64,000 bases of DNA, from positions 496,001-560,000 of the forward strand of contig NZ_CP165734.1 of the NCBI RefSeq assembly GCF_041200145.1, read 5' to 3'. Source of the stretch: Bradyrhizobium sp. LLZ17 (lineage in GTDB: Bacteria; Pseudomonadota; Alphaproteobacteria; Rhizobiales; Xanthobacteraceae). The notes under the pieces are model-generated. The model searched no databases. It worked only from the letters and a program-made list of their open reading frames with translations, and was not told the DNA's origin. This document shows, piece by piece, positions 7,969-15,640 of this stretch. The position numbers and the translations under genes are program-made. Every line of letters begins with the position of its first letter. Position 1 is the first letter of the stretch.

Positions 7969-8232
7969 CTACTGCTTCTCATCAGGAGCGCTAGCGCTAG
8001 CGCCTCTCAGCGGTTCAGGCGGAGCTGCGGCCGGACTGTCCTGCGCCGCTGGTGCCGCAGCAATGCAGTCGCCCGCCCAGATCTTGGTGCCTCGTACCGT
8101 ACCGACGACTTTGCAACCCAACGGCGTCTGCTGCTTGGTCTGAACAGCCGGCTTCTTAGCGGGTTTCGGTGGAGATTGAGCAAGGGCGGCAGTTGTAAAG
8201 AGCGGCACGAGGAGTCCGATTAGCGGCTTCAT
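7969..8232 (-). CDS. Exported proline/alanine-rich small protein
   Basis: The start at 8232 has GAGGAG 6 bases upstream. A signal peptide (MKPLIGLLVPLFTTAALAQ) leads into a Pro/Lys-rich linker and a conserved-looking core (LGCKVVGTVRGTKIWAGDCI) with two cysteines likely to pair in the periplasm. The tail is Ala/Pro-rich. I recall similar short proteins in Bradyrhizobium. No function is known. Confidence 0.65.
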   Translation of the reverse strand: MKPLIGLLVPLFTTAALAQSPPKPAKKPAVQTKQQTPLGCKVVGTVRGTKIWAGDCIAAAPAAQDSPAAAPPEPLRGASASAPDEKQ

Positions 8233-8251
8233 GTTTCTTCTCCTCAGCACT

Positions 8252-8467
8252 TCATTTCCCCTTCGCCTTTGGCTTAAACCACTTCAATGGGAGCCCGATT
8301 GCGTAGGCGCGGGCCTTGACGCTGTGAACTGACCGATTCAGCACCTTCGCGATCAGTTCAGGGCGAATGTTTGCCTCTGCCATCTTCCGAAAGGCATCAT
8401 CCTCCGCTGGTGTCCACCGATTGCCGCGGGTAGAGCTCATCACACCAGCTTTTTGCGTATTGCTCAT
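8252..8467 (-). CDS. SANT/Myb-like small DNA-binding protein
   Basis: About 71 residues. RWTPAEDDAFRKMAEANIRP followed by ELIAKVLNRSVHSVKARAYA is a tri-helical SANT/HTH pattern found in short bacterial proteins such as those with GcrA-like helices, ending in a basic tail. The start at the ATG at 8467 has a weak AAGG upstream. The frame continues upstream through LDAWAEANGVTRSEAIRRLV, a ribbon-helix-helix segment, to a stop at 8567. The short protein may therefore be preceded by a truncated RHH gene fused in frame. Confidence 0.55.
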   Translation of the reverse strand: MSNTQKAGVMSSTRGNRWTPAEDDAFRKMAEANIRPELIAKVLNRSVHSVKARAYAIGLPLKWFKPKAKGK

Positions 8468-8566
8468 TTCGCCTTCAGCCCCGGTCTCGACCAGACGGCG
8501 GATCGCCTCGGAGCGGGTCACGCCGTTCGCCTCTGCCCACGCGTCAAGATCGGCTGCTCCGCACGA
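8468..8566 (-). pseudogene. Ribbon-helix-helix gene fragment, in frame with the SANT-like gene
   Basis: The segment LDAWAEANGVTRSEAIRRLV is the C-terminal half of a typical Bradyrhizobium RHH protein. The N-terminal strand that contacts DNA is missing: a stop codon lies 11 residues upstream of this segment, and the 3' end of the neighbouring gene 8567-8854 takes its place. A GTG (the V of GVTRSEA) could start translation and give an RHH-SANT fusion. Confidence 0.4.
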
Positions 8567-8854
8567 TCAATCTAAATCGACCAAATACACTGGCAGCCCC
8601 GCATCCGCGGATCGCGCAGCCGTCTGCTCTCGGAACCGGTTTTTTTCGTCTGGATTGGCTAGTCGAACGCGCAAGATTGCCAGATCGTCGCAAAGAGGTT
8701 TTCCGCCCGATCGCGTCACGCTGAGTTTAGCGCGTATCCTATTGTCGGCACAGATCGCCTCGGCATCCGAATATTTTCGAGCTGAAAAAGCAATGACCGG
8801 CATTCGATCCACCTCGATTGTGAATAGCGAGAGCGAAAGCTTGTCGTCGATCAT
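8567..8854 (-). CDS. Hypothetical protein (95 aa)
   Basis: A soluble alpha/beta protein. The core (MPVIAFSARKYSDAEAICAD ... GGKPLCDDLAILRVRLAN) matches a pattern I know from short rhizobial proteins, with a shared GG-P-DD-A motif. The ATG at 8854 lacks a strong ribosome-binding site. It lies directly upstream of the RHH/SANT frame, so the three may be co-transcribed. The function is unknown. Confidence 0.55.
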   Translation of the reverse strand: MIDDKLSLSLFTIEVDRMPVIAFSARKYSDAEAICADNRIRAKLSVTRSGGKPLCDDLAILRVRLANPDEKNRFREQTAARSADAGLPVYLVDLD

Positions 8855-9075
8855 GCCTAATCCCTAAACTTCACGCCCCTTTTTTCGCTGCACCACGGCC
8901 ATCAATCTCGCTAGCCGCCTGATCCGCCGGACGCTGTCAGCGAAACCGCGGCGAGGGAGTTCGCTTCTTGATCTTGAAAACTAAGCTTCGAATCCGACTT
9001 AGCATGAAATCACGTTCGTAACTTGTTGTCTCACGCGACCGCCGGCTCACGTTGGCGGCCCTTTCAGTTTTTGGA

Positions 9076-9318
9076 TTAGCTGCGGCACGAGCGGCCCCCC
9101 TTAAAACCGCGTCGAGGGTCTTGAGCCGCATACCTGGACGAGATCTTCCTCTTTTGCCGCTTGGGCACGGATGATCGGGACACTCGGGCAACTAGCCACA
9201 GATCGCTGCCGCAGCTGGCGCATTCATACAGCTTCAGCTCGTAGCCTTTGGCCACGGGGAAAATAGCTTTGAGCAGTCGAGCTTGGCTACAAACCGTGCA
9301 TCCAGCTTCGCCGTTCAC
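9076..9318 (-). CDS. Zinc-ribbon-like small protein (80 aa)
   Basis: Two CxxC pairs (CTVC near residue 8 and CASC near residue 33) with the spacing of a zinc ribbon are followed by a basic tail. It is related in plan, though not closely in sequence, to the mini-proteins at 265-426 and 9490-9654. The C-terminal 30 residues are Arg/Lys-rich and may be the product of read-through after a lost stop. The role is unknown; nucleic-acid binding is plausible. Confidence 0.5.
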   Translation of the reverse strand: MNGEAGCTVCSQARLLKAIFPVAKGYELKLYECASCGSDLWLVARVSRSSVPKRQKRKISSRYAAQDPRRGFKGGRSCRS

Positions 9319-9472
9319 GATTGCCCCCCGCCAGAAATTTGATGATCCGAATGAGAACTGAGTCTCGGTTCAGGAGCAAGAGCGGGCTCACGCTCGCGGG
9401 GCCTGTTTTGATGCGGGCGGCCGGTAGTCGTCCGGAGATGTAAGCGCCGGCCAATCGAATTACGGTCGTCAT
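9287..9472 (-). CDS. Possible small hypothetical protein
   Basis: From the ATG at 9472: MTTVIRLAGAYISGRLPAAR, then a hydrophobic SVSPLLLLNRDSVLIRIIKF. The pattern resembles short Bradyrhizobium proteins, but the start is only 17 bases from the divergent ATG at 9490 and the end overlaps the zinc-ribbon gene 9076-9318 by 32 bases. It may be a shadow frame. Confidence 0.3.
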   Translation of the reverse strand: MTTVIRLAGAYISGRLPAARIKTGPASVSPLLLLNRDSVLIRIIKFLAGGNRERRSWMHGL

Positions 9473-9489
9473 ATTTGGGCGGACCGGTA

Positions 9490-9654
9490 ATGGCGCGCGG
9501 CGATCACACGGACAACCCACAAACCCTCATCTGCGGCAGATGTCAGCGGCCGATGGATTATCTCGCGATGCTGCCGGCAACTGCAAGCCTACCCGCCGCT
9601 TGCGTTTACAGGTGCATGCCTTGCCTTCGAGTTGAAACTATCGTTCTGGGCTGA
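9490..9654 (+). CDS. Zinc-ribbon mini-protein (54 aa)
   Basis: The ATG at 9490 opens MARGDHTDNPQTLICGRCQR, then the linker MDYLAMLPATASLP and YRCMPCLRVET. The CxxC-x(n)-CxxC plan and the LP spacer match the protein at 265-426, so this is a second member of the family. It is intact and ends with TGA at 9652-9654, right against the strong hairpin at 9655-9694. The function is unknown; zinc binding is inferred from the cysteines. Confidence 0.6.
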   Translation: MARGDHTDNPQTLICGRCQRPMDYLAMLPATASLPAACVYRCMPCLRVETIVLG

Positions 9655-9694
9655 GGGAAGGCACCGCCGGGGCTGGGCTGTGGCGGGCCTTCCC
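9655..9694 (+). terminator. Long GC-rich hairpin directly after the zinc-ribbon stop codon
   Basis: GGGAAGGC pairs perfectly with GCCTTCCC, and just inside CCGCC pairs with GGCGG, giving a near-continuous 13-bp stem with one bulge. It starts on the base after the TGA. There is no U-run (CCAAGC follows), so it may act as an mRNA-end stabiliser or Rho-type stop rather than an intrinsic terminator. Confidence 0.45.
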
Positions 9695-9746
9695 CCAAGC
9701 ACAAGGCCGCGTATGTCCCCTCGGCCCCGTCTCACAGGACAGCCTG

Positions 9747-9773
9747 CGCCGGTTGCGTTAATCGCCGGTTGCG
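9747..9773. repeat. 11-bp direct repeat with dyad ends
   Basis: CGCCGGTTGCG occurs twice, separated by TTAAT. The outer TGCGC/GCGCA also form an inverted repeat. This is a possible protein-binding site in the 280-bp gene-free stretch between the mini-protein at 9490 and the gene at 9933. Confidence 0.35.
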
Positions 9774-9932
9774 CAGAGCCGGGTTCACACCGGCGGGCCG
9801 CCGTTGCCTATTTGGCACACTTCACGATTATCGCCCGGCCAATCGTCCGTATGTAAGGTAATCGACAGACAGCATCGGGAAGAGGCGAGTACGGTTGAGG
9901 CGGGTTGGTAGGCGTATTCGCGTCACTTCGCC

Positions 9933-10130
9933 ATGTCGGAAACTGCACTACGATTCCACCGGTTAGCCGAGGTGTGTAGGGAACGAGCGGCCCAAGCCCG
10001 ACACCCCATCGATGCAGAGCCGTGGCTCACACTTGCCGACGACTGGCTCGAATTAGCACGAGCCTACCAGCAAGGGTCCCACAAAACGGCGAGCCTAGGA
10101 GACCGCGCTGCATCCGATGAACGGCGATAA
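9933..10130 (+). CDS. Small helical protein (65 aa)
   Basis: ALRFHRLAEVCRERAAQARH, then EPWLTLADDWLELARAYQQG, is a pattern I recognise from many short Bradyrhizobium proteins of unknown role (cytosolic, helical hairpin). The last 36 bases overlap the convergent 58-residue gene 10095-10271. No good ribosome-binding site was found before the ATG. Confidence 0.6.
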   Translation: MSETALRFHRLAEVCRERAAQARHPIDAEPWLTLADDWLELARAYQQGSHKTASLGDRAASDERR

Positions 10131-10271
10131 GAAGATCTCTGGCCGCTCGAGCACTTCCACCAGCCTGTCCAAGATAATGCGCTCGTTGTTTCGGAGCCTC
10201 GGTTCTAAGTATTCCTCGAGAATGCGCTGCGCATGACTAACAGCCTGGAGAGTTAGCTGTTCATCCGACAT
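10095..10271 (-). CDS. Small helical protein (58 aa), convergent overlap
   Basis: The ATG at 10271 opens MSDEQLTLQAVSHAQRILEE, then YLEPRLRNNERIILDRLVEV and LERPEIF. The codons give a clean amphipathic helical protein and GGAGG lies just upstream, though very close to the ATG. Its 3' end overlaps that of 9933-10130 by 36 bases, so the two transcripts are antisense over their ends. The function is unknown. Confidence 0.55.
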   Translation of the reverse strand: MSDEQLTLQAVSHAQRILEEYLEPRLRNNERIILDRLVEVLERPEIFLSPFIGCSAVS

Positions 10272-10586
10272 CACCTCCAGTGGACCATTCAGGACGGAGA
10301 AAACTTCCGTCTAAAGAAGTTCCAGATCCATTAATTGCCGCTCAGGGTTGCTGGAACCGAATGCACGATACTTACATTTCGGTTCCGGTGAAATCAGTTT
10401 ACGTTGACGGCGAAGTTAGGGTCACGATATTTCGACAGGGTTGGCTGCATATTGGACTTGTATATTTAACCTGTTTTTCAAGTAACCTCCCGCTGCGGCC
10501 TTCGTATTGCGCGGTAGGCCAAGCGCCCGCTTGTCGAAAGGCGCTTGAACGAGAGCAATCGAAGCTGCGAATATTGGGCCGCAAGC
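10272..10586. other. 315-bp stretch without a convincing gene
   Basis: A plus-strand frame (10280-10705) is open but has no start signal and poor composition. No repeat or RNA was recognised. Confidence 0.35.
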
Positions 10587-10775
10587 TTATTCCGGTCGCA
10601 CGCTCGAGTGCGAACAAGTCGTCACGAGCAGCAATGTTCGGCTGCATTGCCACTCTTGTCCCAAAGTCGGTTCAATTACTCCGCGAGGAGTGCCGATTGC
10701 CATAGTAGCACCAGCGGCCACCAGAACGACGACCGTCACTGCGAACAATCGACAGGTTGTCAATTTCCACGTCAT
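10587..10775 (-). CDS. Small exported or membrane-anchored protein (62 aa)
   Basis: GGAGGG lies 8 bases before the ATG at 10775. The N-terminus (MTWKLTTCRLFAVTVVVLVA) is a signal or anchor helix. The remainder (IGTPRGVIEPTLGQEWQCSR, then LLLVTTC) matches a short Bradyrhizobium family as I remember it, with two cysteines. It is probably periplasmic. The function is unknown. Confidence 0.6.
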   Translation of the reverse strand: MTWKLTTCRLFAVTVVVLVAAGATMAIGTPRGVIEPTLGQEWQCSRTLLLVTTCSHSSVRPE

Positions 10776-10869
10776 GGCACTTCCCTCCAGTGGAAGCGCG
10801 CACGCTACGCTGGGCGATACCGGCCGCTTGTGAACTACTTCACACAATGCGCATCACACGCGCGTGCAG

Positions 10870-10899
10870 GAGGCCCGCCAGCGTGAACCGGAGGGCCTC
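10870..10899. repeat. Short hairpin element, copy 1
   Basis: GAGGCCC...GGGCCTC forms a 7-bp stem around CGCCAGCGTGAACC. The same GGCCCGCCAGYGTGAAC core recurs at 11290-11320, so this is a small dispersed element. It may stop transcription between the flanking mini-genes. Confidence 0.35.
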
Positions 10900-10994
10900 T
10901 TCGCGCCACGCAAGAAATCATTTCGCACCCTCGGCGAAATCACCCTGAAACAGAACCATTCGACAGTGGCAGCGTCGAACACAGGGATGCCAAC

Positions 10995-11078
10995 ATGCTA
11001 TTCCTGATGAACCTGATCTGGCGGCGACTTGCCTACACGGTGCTGATCGGTATGCGGTCCAAGCTCGTCAGGCAGTAA
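10995..11078 (+). CDS. Possible 27-residue membrane peptide
   Basis: ATG at 10995: MLFLMNLIWRRLAYTVLIGM, then RSKLVRQ and stop. A single hydrophobic helix with a basic tail is what short membrane proteins look like, but the frame is too short to call safely and no strong ribosome-binding site was seen. Confidence 0.25.
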   Translation: MLFLMNLIWRRLAYTVLIGMRSKLVRQ

Positions 11079-11114
11079 GGGCAACGCGTGCCGTTGGCGC
11101 CTTTGGGCGCGCGC

Positions 11115-11264
11115 CTACGGCCGCCTACGCTCCGCCCAAGCATCGATATATTTGGCCGCTGCGAACGTGAGGCCTAGAGCTAAAAAGCCTACGCCGCCCG
11201 TAATCAATAGCCCTGCTACTATAGGCGCAAGTATTCTCGCGCAGGCATCAGGACGAGAATACAC
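11115..11264 (-). CDS. Possible small membrane protein (49 aa)
   Basis: From GTG at 11264: an N-terminal stretch, then ILAPIVAGLLITGGVGFLAL, which runs on as GLTFAAAKY and ends in a charged DAWAERRRP. It is one long membrane segment with a positive, probably cytoplasmic end. The start codon is uncertain and no ribosome-binding site is clear. The amino-acid pattern is much more protein-like than neighbouring frames. Confidence 0.4.
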   Translation of the reverse strand: MYSRPDACARILAPIVAGLLITGGVGFLALGLTFAAAKYIDAWAERRRP

Positions 11265-11289
11265 CAATATTAACCAATTGAAACAGCTA

Positions 11290-11320
11290 GGCCCGCCAGT
11301 GTGAACACGCGGCCCTTTTG
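11290..11320. repeat. Short hairpin element, copy 2
   Basis: GGCCCGCCAGTGTGAACACGCGGCCC followed by TTTT resembles the element at 10870-10899. The stem carries one mismatch. The T-run fits a plus-strand terminator, although no plus-strand gene is evident just upstream. Confidence 0.35.
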
Positions 11321-12104
11321 ATCAATTAAGCTATCGCGGCCCGGTGCGCCCTTGTCCGGTGAGGCGCGCCGGGCCTAACCATTCCCCGCTTCCCCCGTGA
11401 GGTTTGGCTGAGCCAGCATAAGGCGATTCTAGCAACGGCCTCATACGTGTCTGTGCAATCCGAAGCACGGGGAGCCGAGGGCGTCGGCGCCCGCCGACAG
11501 CGGGCTCATGATGCATGGACCTCGTCGAGACGCAACAGAAGTCGCGCAAATTGTGGTGGCGGCCGAGCAGCAACTGCCTCGGGGTAGGTTTGAGGTAGGC
11601 AAGGCGCCCGGCCGCCGGGTCGCGGGGCGGCCGCGACCGGCATCACAATGATCTCGACTCGGATTAGATGCGCCCGCTTTTGATAGCAGATGATTGAATT
11701 TTCGACGTACCTCCGAAGCGGCTGGCCCCTTCTAAATTTCCCGAGAAGGCGCTCGTTTAGGTAGTGGCATTCTTCCTGGCCTTAGACACCGCTCCGATCG
11801 GGATCGCACTTTTCGCGATTATGCCCAACGCCAAGCGCTTTCGGTTGCGACGGGCACCAGCGCTCGCAAAAGCCAAAAGAAACGACCGTCGGGCTGAAGC
11901 ATCTGGCCGATGTCTGCACCGGCCGCGCGAGCGCGGGGCGAAGCCCGCGGCACGGACTTTGCTGAGGCTTAGCTGCTCGCCATTTCACAGGCCCAGATTG
12001 AAACAGGGCGCGGCCGGGACACTGCATTTCGAGCTCGGAGGCGCGTCTTTTAGGGACCAGTGGCACAACCGCCCGGCCGGCAGAACTGAACGGCTGTAAA
12101 TGAA
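11321..12104. other. 784-bp stretch without a convincing gene
   Basis: GC-rich open frames exist (11331-11573 minus, 11764-12099 plus) but are Arg/Pro/Gly-rich shadows with no start signals. No tRNA, repeat or known RNA was recognised. Confidence 0.4.
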
Positions 12105-12323
12105 ATGCGGATTTTTTTGATGATGGTTCGCTTACCTATAGTCGTTGTCATCTCGCCCGACGGGGAAAGGTCGTATTGGGTTGCAGCAGTCGAACCTGAG
12201 AAGGCGACCGAAGCGGTTGCGCGGGTCGTCGGTCACGGGCACAGCACGAGGTTGTTGGAGCACCGTCAGCGCGTGAAATCAGATGCGCTTCGACCAGGCG
12301 AAGTCCGCCGCCTCACGTTCTGA
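12105..12323 (+). CDS. Hypothetical protein (72 aa)
   Basis: The N-terminus is a buried-strand-like RLPIVVVISPDGERSYWVAA followed by a helix (EPEKATEAVARVVGHG) and a basic end. The fold looks like a small alpha/beta protein. No strong ribosome-binding site is seen; the ATG could be 12105 or the pair at 12120/12123. I do not recognise the family. It lies upstream of the DUF6894 gene on the same strand. Confidence 0.45.
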   Translation: MRIFLMMVRLPIVVVISPDGERSYWVAAVEPEKATEAVARVVGHGHSTRLLEHRQRVKSDALRPGEVRRLTF

Positions 12324-12465
12324 CCAGAAGGCGTACCCACCAAGCGCATTTATCCCCTTCAAAAGAGCGGAGTTCTGGGTTTCTCAGCCGGTCTATTTAT
12401 CGGGCGCTACATTCGCGGAGTGAGACCGGGGTTCTCGCTGCCGTCCCTTGAAGCGGGAGGTGCGG

Positions 12466-12732
12466 ATGACCCGATTCTTTTTCCACGTTCACAACGGCAT
12501 TTCCGTCTTTGACGATGTCGGATTGGAACTTCCGGACATCGAAGCTGCGGAAGCAGCCGCGATCGAATTGTTCGGAGAAATTCTCAACGATGGACCGTCC
12601 GGTCCATTGTGGCAGAATAACTCATGGCGTGTCGAGGTTTCGGACGGTCCAGGACTCCTCGCGCGGACTTTCCTGAAGGTTCAATTTTCGATCACGCGCC
12701 CGACAAACAATCGTACCGCGGTAGCCGGCTGA
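12466..12732 (+). CDS. DUF6894 family protein (88 aa)
   Basis: GGGAGGTGCGG precedes the ATG at 12466 by a few bases, favouring it over an in-frame TTG at 12448. The opening MTRFFFHVHNGISVFDDVGL, then ELPDIEAAEAAAIELFGEI, is the hallmark of DUF6894, a very common short rhizobial family that starts with MxRYFFHxxxG and a D-x-G-xE-L-x-D segment. The role is unknown. It lies tail to tail with the Crp/Fnr gene. Confidence 0.8.
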   Translation: MTRFFFHVHNGISVFDDVGLELPDIEAAEAAAIELFGEILNDGPSGPLWQNNSWRVEVSDGPGLLARTFLKVQFSITRPTNNRTAVAG

Positions 12733-12926
12733 AGTTCTGCATCAAGGTGAAGAGCCGTAGCCATCCCGCGATACGGGCCATAGTTGCATCCACTGGTCGA
12801 TAGACGCCTCGAGCGAGCTTCCGGATGCCCTCCAATGATCCACGATGGTTCGATCGGCGAAGGCTCGAGATCCACATTGCTTCGCTTACGGGCAGAGCGG
12901 AACTGATCGGCTCACTTTTCGCGGAA

Positions 12927-13643
12927 TCAGGCGGCCAACTCCTCGTCATACATGCGATTGATTCTGTATCGCATCACGGCGTAGCACTCGCAGGCGATCT
13001 TCTCGAGCCGCCTTCGATCGATCTCCAGTATTCCGCGTCGGTCGGATAAGAGGCCGCCGGCAGCTCGAAGTCTGCGCATCGTTAGCGTCACGGTCGTTCG
13101 GCGGACCCCGAGAAGTTGTGCTAGCGCCTCATGCGTTAGCTGGATTCCCCTGTGCGCGGCGCGGTCGTGAATCTCAAGCAACCATCGAGCCATACGGCAC
13201 TCAGCGGGATGCACCGCGTTGCAGGCTGCGGCGTTATTTAGCTGCAATAATTGCGTGCGGAGATGGAGCCGTAGAACACGCCTAATCGTGGAGCTTTGCT
13301 CAAAAGCAAGCTGCAACTGTGAAACAGGGACCTGGAGCGCGGTTCCAGAGACGTAGGCAGTTGCTGTGACTGGGGAGCGCGAGGGACTTAGAACCGAGAG
13401 AGCGCCGACCGCGCCTTCCGAGCCCATGAGAGTTGACGCGACAATGCGTCCGTCCGACATTTCAACTAGGAACGCTATGGCCCCGCTCATGGGGAAATAG
13501 ACCTGCTTGAACTCATCTCCCGTTCGCACCAGTACGGTATCAAGGTCGAACGACTTTTTTTGGGTGTAGGGCGCGAGCAAGTCAAGATCCGCGGGCGGCA
13601 ATGCAGCCAGCAGCCTATTCCCAAGGCCATTCTGGAGCGACAT
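12927..13643 (-). CDS. Crp/Fnr-family transcriptional regulator
   Basis: 238 residues from the ATG at 13643 (GAGGAA upstream). The N-terminal cyclic-nucleotide-type beta roll includes VYFPMSGAIAFLVEMSDGRI and the G-x-E-G-A-V-G loop (MGSEGAVGALSVL). The C-terminal winged helix is HEALAQLLGVRRTTVTLTMR with the wing GILEIDRRRLEKIAC. There is no FNR-type cysteine cluster, so oxygen sensing through Fe-S is unlikely. This is the GAF-less Crp type that is abundant in Bradyrhizobium. The ligand and targets are unknown. Confidence 0.85.
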   Translation of the reverse strand: MSLQNGLGNRLLAALPPADLDLLAPYTQKKSFDLDTVLVRTGDEFKQVYFPMSGAIAFLVEMSDGRIVASTLMGSEGAVGALSVLSPSRSPVTATAYVSGTALQVPVSQLQLAFEQSSTIRRVLRLHLRTQLLQLNNAAACNAVHPAECRMARWLLEIHDRAAHRGIQLTHEALAQLLGVRRTTVTLTMRRLRAAGGLLSDRRGILEIDRRRLEKIACECYAVMRYRINRMYDEELAA

Positions 13644-14155
13644 CGCCGATATTCCTCTAAACCACGCAGAAACAATCACGGCTCAAACCGTCGCTCAGGA
13701 GGTCTGTTCCAATTTGCTGGCATTTCTACTGGCCAATTTTCCGCGCGCCTCGGCCCCAATTTCCAGTCGCGGTGAGAAGCAGCGGGGGGGTGGGGCGGAC
13801 CCAACTACCTCGCACCGGAAAGCGAGGTGCCGGAGGCTCGGCCGACCGCGCTATTTCGGCTGATGAGGGACTTGACCTTGTTGACGGCGGCTAGGGAAAC
13901 CCAGCGGGCTCGCCTTAGACACCAAAACCCCGCAGGTCTCCATCATAGCGGCGCCGCTAGCCTTCAGGAGTGTCGCCGGTCAGCAACACGCTCGTGAAAA
14001 ACAGCGTGAGCAAACATTTAACGTTACAATCCGCACCGACCGAGCATCAGCACTCCGCTCCACTTGATCCGTTGCCCAGCACCTAAAGCTTACTTGCGAT
14101 CAGCTCGGCGCGAATGCCGAGCTTATTCGCTAGATGTCCTCATTCTTGCTCGGAA
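13644..14155. other. 512-bp stretch without a gene
   Basis: Upstream region of the Crp/Fnr gene and downstream region of the NYN gene. No protein-like frame, tRNA or repeat was recognised. Confidence 0.4.
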
Positions 14156-14788
14156 TCAGTTCTCGAGAACGCTATCGTTTCCCTTCGGTCCCGCGGCGGT
14201 CTCACGCTCTGGGGGCCGCTGCGTGTGATAGCGCGACTCCCGCTCGCGCGGAGGCGGGCGTTCGGACGGATCGCGGCCGATCTTAGCCCGGAGCTCGATG
14301 AGGTCGGTGAACACGTCGGCCTGGCGGCGCAGCTCGTCGGCGATCATCGGCGGCTGGCTCGCGATGGTGGAGATGACGGTGACCCGAACCCCGCGCCGCT
14401 GTACCGCCTCGACTAGGGACCGGAAGTCCCCATCACCGGAGAACAACACCATCTCGTCGATCTGCTCGGCGAGCTCCATGGCACTGACAGCGAGCTCAAT
14501 GTCCATGTTGCCCTTCACCTTGCGCCGGCCTTCAGCGTCGATGAACTCCTTGGTCGGCTTGGTGACGACAGTGTAGCCGTTATAATCAAGCCAATCGATC
14601 AGCGGACGGATCGAGGAGTACTCTTGGTCCTCGATAATGGCCGTGTAATAGAACGCGCGCAGAAGCGTACCGCGGCTCTGAAATTCGCTCAGCAGCCGTT
14701 TGTAATCGATATCGAAGCCGAGCGTTTTTGCGGTGGCATAGAGATTGGCTCCGTCGATAAAGAGCGCAATCTTACTGGCGGGGGACAT
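14156..14788 (-). CDS. NYN domain protein (LabA/DUF88 family)
   Basis: 210 residues from the ATG at 14788. The PIN-like NYN fold is visible: LFIDGANL with the first Asp near residue 10, KGNMDIELAV with further acids, and LFSGDGDFRSLVEAVQRRG. These acidic residues form the metal site in NYN ribonucleases. A long Arg/Pro/Glu-rich disordered tail follows residue 165. Bacterial LabA-like proteins are thought to act on RNA; the target is unknown here. The frame is open 18 codons further up (TTG at 14842), but those residues are not domain-like. Confidence 0.85.
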   Translation of the reverse strand: MSPASKIALFIDGANLYATAKTLGFDIDYKRLLSEFQSRGTLLRAFYYTAIIEDQEYSSIRPLIDWLDYNGYTVVTKPTKEFIDAEGRRKVKGNMDIELAVSAMELAEQIDEMVLFSGDGDFRSLVEAVQRRGVRVTVISTIASQPPMIADELRRQADVFTDLIELRAKIGRDPSERPPPRERESRYHTQRPPERETAAGPKGNDSVLEN

Positions 14789-15052
14789 ATCGTAATCTCG
14801 GAAGCATGAAGTGCCATGCTGCGGGGAGCATGAACCCGCCAATGAGGTGGCACTTCCAAAGCTTTCATCAAAGCCGGGAGCTTCCGATGCTATACCGGGC
14901 TCCTTTAACCCTCAAACAGTTTTGCTCGGACCAAAATTAAATTCACAACGCCCCGGTCCTACGAAAATTCCCCCCCGGGCGACGTAGAAGAGTATGTCCG
15001 CCCATGCTGGATTGGGTCGGCTGCTTCGGCTATTCTCGACCTGTCCGCAATT

Positions 15053-15328
15053 TTGTGCAGCGCAGTGCCTGACCGATTCGAACTCTTTGATATTGCCGTA
15101 GAGCGCCGAGGTCGCGGATGGACTTGGTGCGTGTGCACCAGCGAAGAGAAGACGTTGATGTCCGGACGCGAGGACAGCCGTGCCGCTGCCAGATACAGAG
15201 CGGCTAGGGCGCTTTTCCTGATGCTGCTCTCAGCTTCGTATGGATCTAAGAGAGCAAAAGCGTCCAAGAAGGGTCCGGGTCAACGAGCAAAACCGCCTGA
15301 CCAGTCGCAGCGAAGACTGGCATCATAG
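15053..15328 (+). CDS. Small conserved hypothetical protein
   Basis: The core FELFDIAVERRGRGWTWCVC, then the K-x-L-M-S-G turn and SRAAARYRAARALFLMLL, matches a short Bradyrhizobium family: a beta hairpin with W-x-W, then an Ala-rich helix. The start is uncertain (TTG at 15053 or GTG at 15065). The tail is basic and low in complexity (KRAKASKKGPGQRAKPPDQ). The function is unknown. Confidence 0.5.
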   Translation: MCSAVPDRFELFDIAVERRGRGWTWCVCTSEEKTLMSGREDSRAAARYRAARALFLMLLSASYGSKRAKASKKGPGQRAKPPDQSQRRLAS

Positions 15329-15531
15329 CTGATCTCGCGCGAAGCTTATCAGAGCCCTGAGGCGGTCGTTTTCTTATCCGGTCCGGAGTGTGTGTTTCGA
15401 TCTGGGAATGCCTGAGGTCGCCGACGCCCTGGCCCAGCGCGCCCTCCAGGCTGTCATCGCGCCAATGTGACGAGCCGTTTCGACTTCAGCTCGTCCTTGC
15501 CGCTGCGCGGCTCCGCTTACTGCGTTGCGTG

Positions 15532-15640
15532 TTTGCAGGCCTCTGGCCGCAGCGCTCTTCTCCTCCAGAACAATGTGCAGGCGCTGGGGCGTTCATCTGG
15601 GCTCCCCTGCTCCATGCCAGGCTGGCCAGCGAGAGGCCTC
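15532..15640. repeat. Dispersed hairpin repeat, copy B
   Basis: Shares GCGTTGCGT, GCAGGCCTCTGGCC, CTCCTCCAGA and AGGCGCTGGGGC with copy A at 7563-7675. The stem is imperfect here (GGCCGCAGCGC against GCGCTGGGGCG). Two copies only 8 kb apart, both outside genes, suggest a small mobile or RNA-coding element rather than chance. Confidence 0.5.

Noticed and set aside
11764..12099. 111-codon plus-strand frame
   Set aside because: Arg/Ala/Pro-rich, no start signal, no family resemblance.
12330..12465. Plus-strand frame with SGVLGFSAGLFIGRYIRG before the DUF6894 gene
   Set aside because: No start codon in a suitable place and it overlaps the well-supported DUF6894 start.
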